Positions 27,139-35,538 of a DNA stretch of 64,000 bases are shown here, piece after piece. The notes below the pieces were generated by a model. The model saw nothing but the letters and a program-made list of their open reading frames with translations, was not told where the DNA came from and made no database searches. Numbering within the stretch: the stretch's first letter is position 1; the number at the start of each line of letters is the position of its first letter. The stretch covers positions 1 through 64,000 of the forward strand of contig NZ_JAMBOB010000014.1 of the NCBI RefSeq assembly GCF_023715415.1. The letters run 5' to 3'. The DNA comes from Neobacillus niacini. GTDB taxonomy: Bacteria > Bacillota > Bacilli > Bacillales > Cytobacillaceae. The position numbers were made by a program, and so were the translations under genes.

Positions 27139-28250
27139 TCAAAGGAGCCCATTGTTTGGAATAATTCGCTTGATTGGGGAGATACGTAAATGGTTCGGCT
27201 TGGAAAGGCGACTTCTACTCCCTCTTCTTCTAATATCCCCATGATTTCAATGTTAATTTCATGTTTGATTTTAACATGTTCTGCCCAAACGGTTGTATTT
27301 GTGAAAAAATATAACAGAATATCAAGACTGCTATCATTGTAATGATCGAATGCTACCATAATCGTATCCGGATGAATCTCTTCATGGGTTCTTAACATTT
27401 GTTCAATCCGATGAACCACTCTTTGAATTTGTTCTTTAGAGGTTTGATAATTAAGTCCCAAATGAAAATTGATGCGACGTTTCCCCATACGGCTCCAGTT
27501 GGTAATCGGTTCGTTCGCAAGTGTAGAATTTGGAACGGTTACAAGTGCTTGACTAAACGTTCGAATTTTTGTACTTCGGAAGTTAATATCTTCGACTGTC
27601 CCCTCCACGCTAGGTGTTAAAATCCATTCACCAATGGAAAAAGGCTTTTCGGTCACAATGACGATTCCGCCGATTAGGTTTCCTACCGCTTCTTTTGCAG
27701 CTAAAGCAAACGCCAGTCCCCCGAGTCCAAGACCTGCGACCAATCCATTCACGTCATAATCAAATTCCTGACCAATAATACTGATACTGATGGCAATAAG
27801 AATGACCCGAACCGTTCTTGAAATAAACGGAAGGAGAATTAAATCAATCTTATTGTTCATCTTTTGATTCACACTGACTAAAATCCCCGAAGAAGGAGAC
27901 GATAAATTAAACAATCCCCATGTAATCAAAACAATAACCATCGAACGCAAAAATTTTAAAAATAACGCATTATGCTGCTCGATAAAAGGAAAATAGTCCA
28001 TGGCCAGATACAAGCCTATAATAATGAACCCCCAGCCTAAGGGACGCTCAAAACTCAAACATATTTGTGTAAAAAAATCAGTTGGTGTTTTTCTAGACAA
28101 TTTTAAAATCAGCTGAAAGACATACTTCGTAAACAGATTTCGAAAAAGAATAAATAAAACCAAAATCCCGATAGAAATTCCTACATTTTTCAACATGTCA
28201 TAGTCAATCCCCACCGGCAAAAAGGCCATGACAAACAGTTCTAAAGACAT
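27135..28250 (-). CDS. MscS-family mechanosensitive ion channel
   Basis: 371 residues with four to five N-terminal membrane helices. The pore helix region is GLVAGLGLGGLAFALAAKEAVGNLIGG, the classical MscS Gly/Ala pattern, followed by the beta domain (PFSIGEWI, EGTVEDINFRSTKIRT, VPNSTLANEPITNWS). These channels release solutes on osmotic downshock. The start follows AGAAGGAA. It stands alone, with a divergent small gene upstream. Confidence 0.92.
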   Translation of the reverse strand: MSLELFVMAFLPVGIDYDMLKNVGISIGILVLFILFRNLFTKYVFQLILKLSRKTPTDFFTQICLSFERPLGWGFIIIGLYLAMDYFPFIEQHNALFLKFLRSMVIVLITWGLFNLSSPSSGILVSVNQKMNNKIDLILLPFISRTVRVILIAISISIIGQEFDYDVNGLVAGLGLGGLAFALAAKEAVGNLIGGIVIVTEKPFSIGEWILTPSVEGTVEDINFRSTKIRTFSQALVTVPNSTLANEPITNWSRMGKRRINFHLGLNYQTSKEQIQRVVHRIEQMLRTHEEIHPDTIMVAFDHYNDSSLDILLYFFTNTTVWAEHVKIKHEINIEIMGILEEEGVEVAFPSRTIYVSPQSSELFQTMGSFD

Positions 28251-28433
28251 TCTACTATTCCTTCTCTCTTTTTGATTAAATTAGAAAAAATTACACCAAC
28301 ATATAATAACTGCTTAAAACAGATATTTGAATACACCAAAAGTCATAGATTCATTATTTTTTTCAGCGTTAACAGCCTTAATAAATTGCTCTGGCATATA
28401 GTAGATAAAAGCCATTTTAAGGTGGTGTTCATC

Positions 28434-28640
28434 ATGACCAGTATCCAGGATGTTACGGATGTACTCTCCAGTCTGCCTCATCATCTGGCCAAAAATTGGC
28501 TGGGCAACGACCTTATTAAAAAGACGATTGCGGTAAGCTATGATTATTGGTTAGAAGATACCAACATTCCCATGACCTTAGAGGAATTCGTGATGCAGTA
28601 TCTTGACCACTCAGCGTATCTGGGTGAATTGTTTGAGTAA
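28434..28640 (+). CDS. Small conserved-looking soluble protein, unknown
   Basis: 68 residues from the ATG at 28434 with AAGGTGG at 28419-28425; the longer open frame to 28272 has no start signal. Predicted helical, with DVLSSLPHHLAKNWLGNDLIKK and a C-terminal PMTLEEFVMQYLDHSAYLGELF. No family recognised. Followed by a strong bidirectional terminator shared with the convergent VOC gene. Confidence 0.55.
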   Translation: MTSIQDVTDVLSSLPHHLAKNWLGNDLIKKTIAVSYDYWLEDTNIPMTLEEFVMQYLDHSAYLGELFE

Positions 28641-28642
28641 AG

Positions 28643-28682
28643 CTTGAAGGGGGGAAATCCTGTGATTTCCCCCCCTTCAGCT
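28643..28682. terminator. Bidirectional terminator
   Basis: AGCTTGAAGGGGGGAAATC and its complement GATTTCCCCCCCTTCAGCTT flank a short loop between two convergent genes. Confidence 0.8.
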
Positions 28683-28687
28683 TGATT

Positions 28688-29074
28688 TTAATATTCATAA
28701 AGCTCAATTGGCATCCCATCTGGATCACCAAAGAAGGTAAATTTCTTTTGGGTGCAGGGATCAATCCGAATTTCTTCCACCTCCACATGCATGAAGGTTA
28801 GATGACGAACTGCCTCTTCAATATCGTCCACTTCAAAGGCCAAATGCCTCAAACCAGCCGCTTCCGGATAACTCGATCTTGCCGGAGGGTTTGGAAAAGA
28901 AAACAGCTCAATTTGATAATGGCCATTCACCTCGAGATCAAGTTTATATGAGCCTCTTTCCTCTCGATACACTTCTCTTATAGGAGTAAGGCCTAATATT
29001 CTTACATAAAAATCCTTTGACACTTCATAGTTTGAACAAATAATAGCGATATGGTGGATTTTCTCCAATTTCAT
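28688..29074 (-). CDS. VOC-family glyoxalase I-like metalloprotein (YaeR/SMU1112c type)
   Basis: 128 residues. Glyoxalase/bleomycin-resistance fold with metal-ligand positions in KIHHIAIICSNYE (His), YQIELFSFP (Glu), GLRHLAFEVDD (His) and DPDGMPIELYEY (Glu). It is close to the YaeR/GloA2 group of lactoylglutathione lyase-like proteins with unproven substrate. It is monocistronic. Confidence 0.88.
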   Translation of the reverse strand: MKLEKIHHIAIICSNYEVSKDFYVRILGLTPIREVYREERGSYKLDLEVNGHYQIELFSFPNPPARSSYPEAAGLRHLAFEVDDIEEAVRHLTFMHVEVEEIRIDPCTQKKFTFFGDPDGMPIELYEY

Positions 29075-29164
29075 AGCTTACACTTCTTTCATCTTAGAAT
29101 AAAACGCTCCGTAACTTCTATTGATTCGTATACTATTCGACTTGTTTCTACGAACCTCCTCCTA

Positions 29165-29180
29165 ATCAAACGTTTGATTA
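29165..29180. repeat. 16-bp palindrome AATCAAACGTTTGATT
   Basis: Perfect palindrome; further copies at 29347-29362 (one mismatch), 29519-29534 (perfect), 29595-29610 (degenerate), 43207-43222 and 43380-43395. Central CG with A/T-rich arms fits a LacI- or TetR-type operator. Confidence 0.7.
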
Positions 29181-29346
29181 TATTTGGCATATTGACTTGT
29201 ATATAACGTACTTTCTCATTTCCGAGGAAATTTTTATGTCGAATCCCCTGCTGCCTTTTCTACTAAAAATTTACACTTTCCTTAGAAAATAATTTAATTC
29301 TCCCAAACTCACTATTTTTCAATCATTTTCCCCATACCCATGTCCT

Positions 29347-29362
29347 AAACAAACGTTTGATT
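29347..29362. repeat. 16-bp palindrome, copy 2
   Basis: AAACAAACGTTTGATT, 182 bases centre to centre from the copy at 29165. Confidence 0.65.
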
Positions 29363-29370
29363 AGATTGGA

Positions 29371-29408
29371 GCTAAGTCCTTTTCTGAAAAGGACTTAGCC
29401 ACTTTTTT
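29371..29408 (+). terminator. Terminator-like hairpin inside the palindrome array
   Basis: GCTAAGTCCTTTT (29371-29383) pairs perfectly with 29387-29399, followed by a TTTTTT tract at 29403-29408. No plus-strand gene precedes it, so it may end a small untranslated transcript or be a relic. Confidence 0.5.
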
Positions 29409-29518
29409 CAAAAAGGTTTTTGTCGAGGATGATTGATTATCTTTATTCATTTCAGCCTTTCCTCTTAATAAAATCTAAGTACCTACAAACCTTGACAAGG
29501 TAATACAAACATAATTCC

Positions 29519-29534
29519 AATCAAACGTTTGATT
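29519..29534. repeat. 16-bp palindrome, copy 3
   Basis: AATCAAACGTTTGATT, perfect, 172 bases after copy 2. Confidence 0.7.
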
Positions 29535-29594
29535 AGTTTTTGCTAAAATCCCTCTACATTCGTTTTTTCACTCATTTCCTGTAAAAAAGGTGTC

Positions 29595-29610
29595 GATTAA
29601 ACGTTTATGC
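29595..29610. repeat. 16-bp palindrome, degenerate copy 4
   Basis: GATTAAACGTTTATGC keeps the central TAAACGTTTA; 76 bases after copy 3. Confidence 0.45.
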
Positions 29611-29675
29611 ATAACTAAAGGCAAGTGTTCAACAACCTCAATGCCATGCAATTTTAACCTACTAACAAGTGGAAT

Positions 29676-29714
29676 AAAAAAGGGAGGGTTCTACGTTAAT
29701 AGAACCCCTCCCGT
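29676..29714 (-). terminator. Terminator of the Cys-repeat protein gene
   Basis: GGGAGGGTTCTA and TAGAACCCCTCCC flank a short loop with an A-run on the plus strand that gives T on the minus strand. The paralogous gene at 44005 has a very similar terminator. Confidence 0.8.
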
Positions 29715-29720
29715 TCAAAG

Positions 29721-30683
29721 TTACCAGCATCTACATCTAAATATACAAGTAATATTCCTGCATTGTTTGCGTTCATTGTAATCATGATCATATTTTTCGT
29801 TTTCACTAGAATTACAAGAATCATTTTTCATTTGATTATACTTGTTGTTTTGTTTATACGTACGGGTATAATCATTCTTTTTATATTGACCGTGTTGGTC
29901 GTTTTTGTCTTGTTTTTTACATCCGCAATCTTCGTGTTTGTCATCCCGGTCCTGCTTTTTCCAATCATCATGCTTGTTGTTATTATCTTGTTTTTTGCAT
30001 CCACAATCATCGTGTTTGTCATCCTGGTTCTGCTTTTTACAATCATCATGCCTGTCGTTTTTGTCTTGTTTTTTGCATCCACAATTCTCGTGCTTATCAT
30101 CCTGGTCCTGCTTTTTGCAGTCATCATGCCTGTCGTTTTTGTCTTGCTTTTTACATCCGCAATCTTCGTGCTTGTCATTCTTGTCCTGCTTTTTGCAGTC
30201 ATCATGCCTGTTGTTTTGGTCTTGTTTTTTGCATCCGCAATTTTCGTGCTTATCATCCTGGTCCTGCTTTTTACAATTATCATGTCTGTTGTTTTGGTCT
30301 TGTTTTTTGCATCCACAGTCATCGTGCTTGTCATTCTTGTCCTGCTTTTTACAATCATCGTGTCTGTTGTTTTGGTCTTGTTTTTTGCATCCGCAATCAT
30401 CACGCTTATCATCCTGGTCCTGCTTTTTGCAGTCATCTTGCTTGTCATTTGTGTCTTGCTTTTTGCATCCACAATCTTCATGCTTGTCATTCTTGTCCTG
30501 CTTTTTACAATCATCCTGCTTGTTGTTTTTGTCTTGCTTGTTACAACCACAATCATTGTGTTGGTCATTTTTGTCTTGCTTATTCCTATCCTCATGCTTA
30601 TCGTTTTGATCATGTTTTTCCTTTTTGTTATGCTTGTCTTTACCATGATGATGCTTATGATGAGGTTTCTTCTTTCCTTTCAT
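29721..30683 (-). CDS. Hydrophilic 26-residue-repeat protein with CxC motifs, coat-like
   Basis: 320 residues from the ATG at 30683, supported by AAAGGGAG seven bases upstream and by the same arrangement in its paralogue at 44005-44331. The N-terminus is MKGKKKPHHKHHHGKDKH. Eight near-perfect 26-residue units follow, each beginning Cys-Gly-Cys, with KKQD blocks, a third Cys at position 15 and many Asp, Asn and His; a ninth is partial. The C-terminus is NERKQCRNITCIFRCRCW. No signal peptide or membrane helix. The composition resembles spore coat or crust proteins that cross-link through Cys and bind metal, but this is inference. The 78-bp DNA repeats make copy number likely to vary. Confidence 0.75.
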   Translation of the reverse strand: MKGKKKPHHKHHHGKDKHNKKEKHDQNDKHEDRNKQDKNDQHNDCGCNKQDKNNKQDDCKKQDKNDKHEDCGCKKQDTNDKQDDCKKQDQDDKRDDCGCKKQDQNNRHDDCKKQDKNDKHDDCGCKKQDQNNRHDNCKKQDQDDKHENCGCKKQDQNNRHDDCKKQDKNDKHEDCGCKKQDKNDRHDDCKKQDQDDKHENCGCKKQDKNDRHDDCKKQNQDDKHDDCGCKKQDNNNKHDDWKKQDRDDKHEDCGCKKQDKNDQHGQYKKNDYTRTYKQNNKYNQMKNDSCNSSENEKYDHDYNERKQCRNITCIFRCRCW

Positions 30684-30775
30684 ACCCTTACTCCCTTTCT
30701 TAACAAACATTTTTATATTGTTAGTTTATTAAGAATATGAAAAAGGGTTTGGACGAACTCCCCCATTCGAAAGCG
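30684..30775 (-). promoter_or_regulatory. Conserved upstream block shared with the paralogue
   Basis: The block containing GTTCGTCCAAACCCTTTT, TTAATAAACTA and GTTTGTTAAGAA is conserved before this gene and before the paralogue (44332-44405). It must hold their common promoter. Neither a clear sigma-A promoter nor an unambiguous sporulation-sigma promoter could be assigned by eye. Confidence 0.5.
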
Positions 30776-30841
30776 GAATTCCTTCGGGGCTTGGGCCCTT
30801 GGGGAGGGTTCTCATGGTCATATGTGGTTAGTGCTGACCGC

Positions 30842-30860
30842 AAGAACCGTCCCCACGGTC
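30842..30860. repeat. GAACCGT-type dispersed palindrome
   Basis: AGAACCGTCCCCACGGTCC, nearly identical to the copy at 118-136; directly after the desaturase stop codon and possibly used as its terminator. Confidence 0.6.
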
Positions 30861-31751
30861 CTATTTTTTACCGTAAAATCGGTCTCTTACACGTTTAAGT
30901 CTTGCATGGTAGTTTAGAATATCCAATCTCGCCTTTTCTGCCTCAGGGGCAATTGGTCGAAGATTCTCGATGTCCCAATAATCTACAATGACATCAAGTA
31001 CTTGATCAAAATATTCAAGCGGCCCATAATTGGCTTCCTTTGCAATAATGGCCATCCGGTCTTCAAAATCAGGCATGACCGTACCTGGCATCTGAAAGTT
31101 CTTAATCACATACCCGAGGTAGTAGCAATAATTCGGCTCCAATTGCAGGTGTAGCTTAATGACATCTCGATAAAAGGCATAATGAAGCGTTTCATCCTTG
31201 GCCAGTCTTCTAAGAAGCGTAGCCAATTCCTTATCATGGGATCCTGCTACCTTCGCCACATTATAATAGAAAACCATCGTTGCCAGTTCCTGTAGTGAAG
31301 TATAAACCATGGTTTCAAACGGGGTATGAAAATCAGGCTCCCAGCCTCCTTCAACCGTCCTCTTGTGCAATTGACGAATCCGTTTGGGATCTGCGTTTCT
31401 GGTAATCAACAGGTAGGTCTCCAAAAGGTTCGAATGCTGATCCTCTTCCGCCGTCCAAGTATGGACAAAATCCTTGATGACTGTTAGCGATCCTTTAAAC
31501 GTTTGATCTAAATGGGAGGTAAACCAAGGCAGATTCACCTCTGTCAAAAGTGCGGTCTCGACTGCCGTTACCACACCTGGAGGCAGAGTTACCTGCTCTG
31601 GGTTCCAAGGTACCCTCTTGAAATCCTGCGCTTTATCCCAAGGCAAGAAATCATGATAGCCCCAATCTATTTTTGCAGCCCTTCTTTTATGTTCTTCATA
31701 AAGTTCCTTTAATTGCGGTTCAAGTCTGAAATCCAAATGGTTCGTAAGCAA
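30861..31751 (-). CDS. Acyl-ACP desaturase-like diiron protein (FA_desaturase_2)
   Basis: 296 residues from a TTG at 31751 with AGGAGAG eight bases upstream; the longer form from 31775 lacks a site. All-helical ferritin-like fold with two E-x-x-H diiron motifs, TAEEDQHSNLLETYL and KDETLHYAFYRDV, plus single Glu ligands in VETALLTEVNLP and SLQELATMVFYYN. This matches soluble stearoyl-ACP desaturases as found in plants and actinobacteria, unusual but not unknown in Bacillus. It would insert a double bond in acyl-ACP using ferredoxin and O2. It is monocistronic. Confidence 0.85.
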   Translation of the reverse strand: MLTNHLDFRLEPQLKELYEEHKRRAAKIDWGYHDFLPWDKAQDFKRVPWNPEQVTLPPGVVTAVETALLTEVNLPWFTSHLDQTFKGSLTVIKDFVHTWTAEEDQHSNLLETYLLITRNADPKRIRQLHKRTVEGGWEPDFHTPFETMVYTSLQELATMVFYYNVAKVAGSHDKELATLLRRLAKDETLHYAFYRDVIKLHLQLEPNYCYYLGYVIKNFQMPGTVMPDFEDRMAIIAKEANYGPLEYFDQVLDVIVDYWDIENLRPIAPEAEKARLDILNYHARLKRVRDRFYGKK

Positions 31752-32099
31752 TATTTTTTCTCTCCTTTTCATCACTTTACCGTATCACTCTATTAAAACA
31801 TATAATTTAAAACATTCCGAATTTATGGCTTCTATTTTTGAAGGGACTTTTGTAGAACTTACACCATAATTTTGAAAACCTAAAAACCTAATATAAATAA
31901 AAAGAGTATTTAACTATCCTTCATAAATATCATCTTACCTTCCTAGGTTAACCATTCAACTTGCCATGCCCGACATTTTTCTTCATAATTGCCCCAAGAA
32001 TAAACAATTACAAAGAGCCAGGCGATGTGCCTGGCTCTGGTAATTGAATAAAAAGTCGATTGCAACTGTAAATAAATTATTGGAGGAAAATGCTGTAGA
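31752..32099. other. Intergenic region with one hairpin
   Basis: A perfect hairpin AGAGCCAGGC (32014-32023) with 32029-32038 lies after the C26 amidohydrolase gene and may terminate that minus-strand operon. Otherwise AT-rich with nothing recognised. Confidence 0.5.
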
Positions 32100-32828
32100 T
32101 TAATTAATCTGATTGGCAAAGTTCTTAAAAAATGTTTGCCAAACTTGGTTGTTTTTCACCATCTTTTCAGGATGAAATTGAAACCCGAACACAAATTTAT
32201 GATTCTTGGATTCAAATATTTCAACAATTCCATCTTCCATAGAAGTTGCTGCTAACCTCAAACCAGTACCTAGTTTATTCATATGCTGGCGATGGAACGA
32301 ATTGACACCCAGCTGTGTTTGTCCTGTTAATGAATAGAATAAGCTATCTTCTTCTACCTTAACTCTATGAACAATCTGATCTCCTGATATTCCGAGTTTT
32401 TCTTGGTGGTGTTCCACACCTGTATCAGGAATATTTGCAAGGCTGCCGCCGAGGGCATCGTTAATCATTTGTGCCCCGCGGCAAAAGCCAATCATAGGAA
32501 GATCTTTATTTAGCCCATAGTGAATCAACTGTTGCTCTGCTTTATAACGTTCTTGTCCTGTCGTTTCCAGTGATGATAATTGAGAGTTTGGCTCAGACAA
32601 GGATAAAAAACCACCACCTGTGAAGATAATTGCACTTAGATGGTCTAAAGGCGGCAGGGAGCCGTCTTCGTACACAGGTATAAGATAAGGAATCAAGCCC
32701 ATCTTATGGATGAGGTTGATCGTATCACGTTCAACGTATAAGAGTGGATGATTTGGATATAAGTCACATTCCCTGCCACTATCGACATGCACGGTTACGC
32801 CAATAAAAGCAGTGTTACTTTTTATCAA
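32100..32828 (-). CDS. Class I glutamine amidotransferase-like hydrolase (peptidase C26, PuuD type)
   Basis: 242 residues from a TTG at 32828, one base after the stop of the previous gene and behind AGAAGGGA; an ATG at 32852 would overlap it. It contains the triad: nucleophile Cys in MIGFCRGAQMIN, and His/Glu in FGFQFHPEKM. NSFHRQH matches gamma-glutamyl-GABA hydrolases. It could cleave a gamma-glutamyl conjugate. It is the last gene of the orphan TRAP permease operon, so its substrate is probably the imported compound or a derivative. Confidence 0.85.
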   Translation of the reverse strand: MIKSNTAFIGVTVHVDSGRECDLYPNHPLLYVERDTINLIHKMGLIPYLIPVYEDGSLPPLDHLSAIIFTGGGFLSLSEPNSQLSSLETTGQERYKAEQQLIHYGLNKDLPMIGFCRGAQMINDALGGSLANIPDTGVEHHQEKLGISGDQIVHRVKVEEDSLFYSLTGQTQLGVNSFHRQHMNKLGTGLRLAATSMEDGIVEIFESKNHKFVFGFQFHPEKMVKNNQVWQTFFKNFANQIN

Positions 32829-32829
32829 T

Positions 32830-33135
32830 TTAGACTGTCCCTTCTGCTCCATTTAATTTTATCTCTTTTTGAATTTCCTCAGGATCTGCTGTTTCCATTG
32901 TTAAGGTATGTTCTTTTTTGAGGTAAATATTAATTATTCCAGATAAGGTCGCTACTGCTGCAATGCGAATACCCCAAGTCATTAATTTGCCAGCAAAGAC
33001 AGCAATACTTTCTCCTGTACTACCTCCGATTGCAAGACTTACGATAAAAATGAAAGCTACACTTACCCCAAGAGCCATAGTTATAAGAGCAAGCCAAGTA
33101 TATAACTTGTCTGTGACAGAAATCATTCTCTTCAT
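32830..33135 (-). CDS. Small two-helix membrane protein, possible TRAP-like small subunit
   Basis: 101 residues with two hydrophobic helices (LYTWLALITMALGVSVAFIFIV and a segment near IRIAAVATLSGIINIYL) and a charged tail. It lies 18 bases after the large TRAP permease gene. It is shorter than a normal four-helix DctQ subunit and shows no DctQ motif, but its place fits a partner of the permease. Function is inference. Confidence 0.65.
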   Translation of the reverse strand: MKRMISVTDKLYTWLALITMALGVSVAFIFIVSLAIGGSTGESIAVFAGKLMTWGIRIAAVATLSGIINIYLKKEHTLTMETADPEEIQKEIKLNGAEGTV

Positions 33136-33153
33136 CTTATCACGCCTTTCTTA

Positions 33154-34524
33154 TTATAATCCGATTATTGGCAGGATGCCTGTTAACAAAATGATGCTGA
33201 GCAGGACATGCAGCACGACCCATATTATTGCAAATTTCGTGGTTTGTACAAAGGAGGAACCAGCAATACCCATGGCGACATATAACCCTAAAGCAAGTGG
33301 AGGAGTCATACCTTCCAATGCACCAGTCATTGCTGGAAGCATAGCTGCAAGTAATACAGGATCTCCACCTAGGGACCCAAATACGGTGATCATCGCGCCA
33401 CCAAGAATGGCCACTTGAGCAGAACCAGGTAATACCATGCCTAGCACCATAAAAAACAATGGTAATATAATGAGAATTGCTGTTTTACTCAATCCAAATG
33501 ATAGGAACCAGTCTCTAACGGCAGCATCCATTTGCAACCCAAGGAAGATTTGAGATGCGGCATAAGCCATATAAATTGTCACACCAATTGGAACTACCTG
33601 AAGCAATGATTTACTAAACATATTGAGAAGATTCTGTAGGTTAAGTCTGTGAGAAGGCAAAGCTTTTCTACCAATGGTAAGTGCATAGGCTCCTGCAAGA
33701 CCTGGGGTAAACATTAAGACAGAAGAAGACAATGCACCTGCTCCATCTTCACCAATTCGACCGATGAAGAAATCCTTAAATTCGGCGTCAGCGAATAACG
33801 GCAGGAAAATAACGATTGGTAAAGCTAATGCTGGCCAGCCCTTCGCTAAACTTTCTTTAAATTTTGGAAGCTCCTGTATTGGAACGGGTTCTACTTTGTA
33901 GATTTTACATAAAGCCCAAAGCGTCAACCAGCGCTGAATCAGAAACCATAATCCAATTCCATACGCTGCCACCATCCAGCTGCTTAAAGAAATACTACCA
34001 GGGTATATACCTTCTAAAATTCCAAAAGTAAGAATGACGATACCAGAGGGTGGAATGATGTTCCCCAGCATACTAGATGACATCTCTACAGATGCGGCCA
34101 ATGCAGGAGGGAAATTTGACCTTTTCATCATTGGAATCGTAAATACACCCGTAGCCGCTACATTCCCTGGTCCGGTCCCTGAAAGCGATGCCATAAATGT
34201 GCTAGAAAGAAGGGCAACATATCCTGCTCCCCCTCTAACCCTTCCTACTATTGAGAGCATCAATAGTATAATATTGTTCACCACTTTTGTTGCGTCAAAG
34301 ATAACGGCTACCACCATAAAAGCAATAATGGCATAAAAGAGTGAACTGGTAGAAGGATAAAGAAGCGCTTCCCAAAATAATTCGTATGAACCCGTTATCA
34401 CAACTAAAAATACAAATGATAGTGTCATAACTTCATACATTGGCCTTTTAAAACCGACAAACAATACAACAACAAATAATAGTAAACCAACTAAATACAA
34501 AATAGCACTCGGAATACCGAACAC
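33154..34524 (-). CDS. TRAP transporter large permease (DctM family)
   Basis: 456 residues from GTG 34524, seven bases after AAGGGGG; GTG 34530 is too close to it. About 12 membrane helices. DctM hallmarks: SSTFMASLSGTGPGNVAATGVFTIPMM, SSSMLGNIIPPSGIVILTFG and a second inverted-half segment with MLPAMTGALEGMTPPLALGLYVAMGIA. TRAP systems import carboxylates using ion gradients together with a periplasmic or lipoprotein binding protein. No such binding protein is encoded in the window, which is odd. Confidence 0.87.
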   Translation of the reverse strand: MFGIPSAILYLVGLLLFVVVLFVGFKRPMYEVMTLSFVFLVVITGSYELFWEALLYPSTSSLFYAIIAFMVVAVIFDATKVVNNIILLMLSIVGRVRGGAGYVALLSSTFMASLSGTGPGNVAATGVFTIPMMKRSNFPPALAASVEMSSSMLGNIIPPSGIVILTFGILEGIYPGSISLSSWMVAAYGIGLWFLIQRWLTLWALCKIYKVEPVPIQELPKFKESLAKGWPALALPIVIFLPLFADAEFKDFFIGRIGEDGAGALSSSVLMFTPGLAGAYALTIGRKALPSHRLNLQNLLNMFSKSLLQVVPIGVTIYMAYAASQIFLGLQMDAAVRDWFLSFGLSKTAILIILPLFFMVLGMVLPGSAQVAILGGAMITVFGSLGGDPVLLAAMLPAMTGALEGMTPPLALGLYVAMGIAGSSFVQTTKFAIIWVVLHVLLSIILLTGILPIIGL

Positions 34525-34546
34525 AACCACACCCCCTTATACTCCC

Positions 34547-34589
34547 TTGATATAACCATTTGCATTGTGGTTATATCAAGCAACTTGAT
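34547..34589. promoter_or_regulatory. Inverted repeat operator upstream of the TRAP operon
   Basis: TTGATATAACCA (34547-34558) and TGGTTATATCAA (34568-34579) form a perfect 12-bp inverted repeat with a nine-base spacer. ATCAAG-CAA-CTTGAT overlaps at 34575-34589. The half-site TGGTTATA is found again before the AtuA operon and a variant before the GntR gene. Confidence 0.7.
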
Positions 34590-34713
34590 TATAGCAAAAC
34601 TCATAATTAAATAAAAGAATTTTTTGAATATTTTTTTAATTATACCAAAAAATGTGTTATAATAACCGCATAGAATTCATTAAGAAAGGCTAGTTTTGCT
34701 GGCGATTTCCACA

Positions 34714-34735
34714 GTGGATATAATCAGTTATAATG
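34714..34735. promoter_or_regulatory. Possible GntR operator in its own leader
   Basis: TGGATATAATCAGTTATAA combines the two half-sites seen at 35569-35592. A TATAAT -10 box lies at 34658-34663, so binding here would block early elongation of the GntR gene. Confidence 0.5.
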
Positions 34736-34752
34736 AGAATTGGGTGAGTGTG

Positions 34753-35502
34753 ATGATGTTAAATCGAAATCAATCAGTATCGTTGTATGAACAATTAAAA
34801 CGTATTATTCAGGATAAAATAAAATCTGGAGAATGGGAGCCTGGGGATCAACTTCCATCCGAACGGGAATTGGTGGAAGAATACCAAATCAGCAGAATCA
34901 CCGTAAGACAAGCGATTGATCTTGCTGAAAGAGAAGGATTGGTAAACCGCGTTCATGGAGTGGGTACGTTCGTAGCCCATCCAAAAATCAAGCAAGAACT
35001 AAGTAAAGTAAATACCTTTCAATCAACACTTGAGGAGCAAGGATTAGTAGCCTCAACAAAAGTGTTACAGTTAAACGTTATAACCAGTGATATGCAGCTC
35101 GCTAAGATGCTTGATATTGAAGTAATGGACAAGGTGCTAACCCTTAAGCTTTTAGGATATGGCGATAGCAGGCCCATTGTATATTATCATAGTTATTTTT
35201 CTTTTTCAGTGGGTAAAAAGATAGAAAGTGCGGTTGAACTTGCATTAAAAGAAGGAAAGCCATTTTCTACACGTGATTTTTATACAACCTATGATGTATT
35301 TGATTCTCCTCCTACCCATGTCGATCAAACCTTTGAGGCAGTTGGAGCGAATGAATATTTATCAAAGGTTCTTGATGTGGAACTGCATTATCCCTTGTTC
35401 CGGGTCACTTCCATTGTCTATCGGGATAAAACTCCTCTTGAGTTTAAAGAAACCTACTATCGAGGAGATAAGTATAAATTTTTTATTACAAGACAAATGT
35501 AG
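34753..35502 (+). CDS. GntR/HutC-family transcriptional regulator (UTRA domain)
   Basis: 249 residues; two adjacent ATGs at 34753 and 34756 behind GGGTGAG. The N-terminal winged helix is typical GntR (QLPSERELVEEYQISRITVRQAIDLAEREGLV, HGVGTFVA). The rest is a UTRA chorismate-lyase-like ligand domain ending in TPLEFKETYYRGDKYKFFI. It sits between the divergent TRAP permease operon and the downstream AtuA/CoA operon, and shared half-sites suggest it controls both, and itself. The inducer is probably the imported acid or its CoA ester. Confidence 0.88.
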   Translation: MMLNRNQSVSLYEQLKRIIQDKIKSGEWEPGDQLPSERELVEEYQISRITVRQAIDLAEREGLVNRVHGVGTFVAHPKIKQELSKVNTFQSTLEEQGLVASTKVLQLNVITSDMQLAKMLDIEVMDKVLTLKLLGYGDSRPIVYYHSYFSFSVGKKIESAVELALKEGKPFSTRDFYTTYDVFDSPPTHVDQTFEAVGANEYLSKVLDVELHYPLFRVTSIVYRDKTPLEFKETYYRGDKYKFFITRQM

Positions 35503-35538
35503 CTTTTGCCAGTGCATTTGTTTTTTTTATTTTTTGAA

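Larger units (their letters stand above)
29075..29720. other. Gene-free region with a spaced array of 16-bp palindromes
   Basis: Contains AATCAAACGTTTGATT-type palindromes centred at about 29172, 29354, 29526 and 29602, a plus-strand hairpin with T-run at 29371-29408 and the terminator of the Cys-repeat protein gene at 29676-29714. No coding sequence is supported. Confidence 0.65.

Noticed and set aside
29165..29610. CRISPR-like array
   Set aside because: The palindromes are 16 bases with spacers of 60-166 bases, unlike CRISPR repeats and spacers, and no cas gene is present.
29828..30646. 272-residue Lys/Thr/Met-rich frame on the minus strand
   Set aside because: A frame-shifted reading of the same 78-bp repeats; the CGC frame has the ribosome site, a conserved paralogue and sensible termini.
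29763..30740. 325-residue plus-strand open frame of almost pure Ile/Val/Leu
   Set aside because: It is the antisense shadow of the 26-residue-repeat gene; its hydrophobicity comes from Lys/Asp/Gln codons read backwards.
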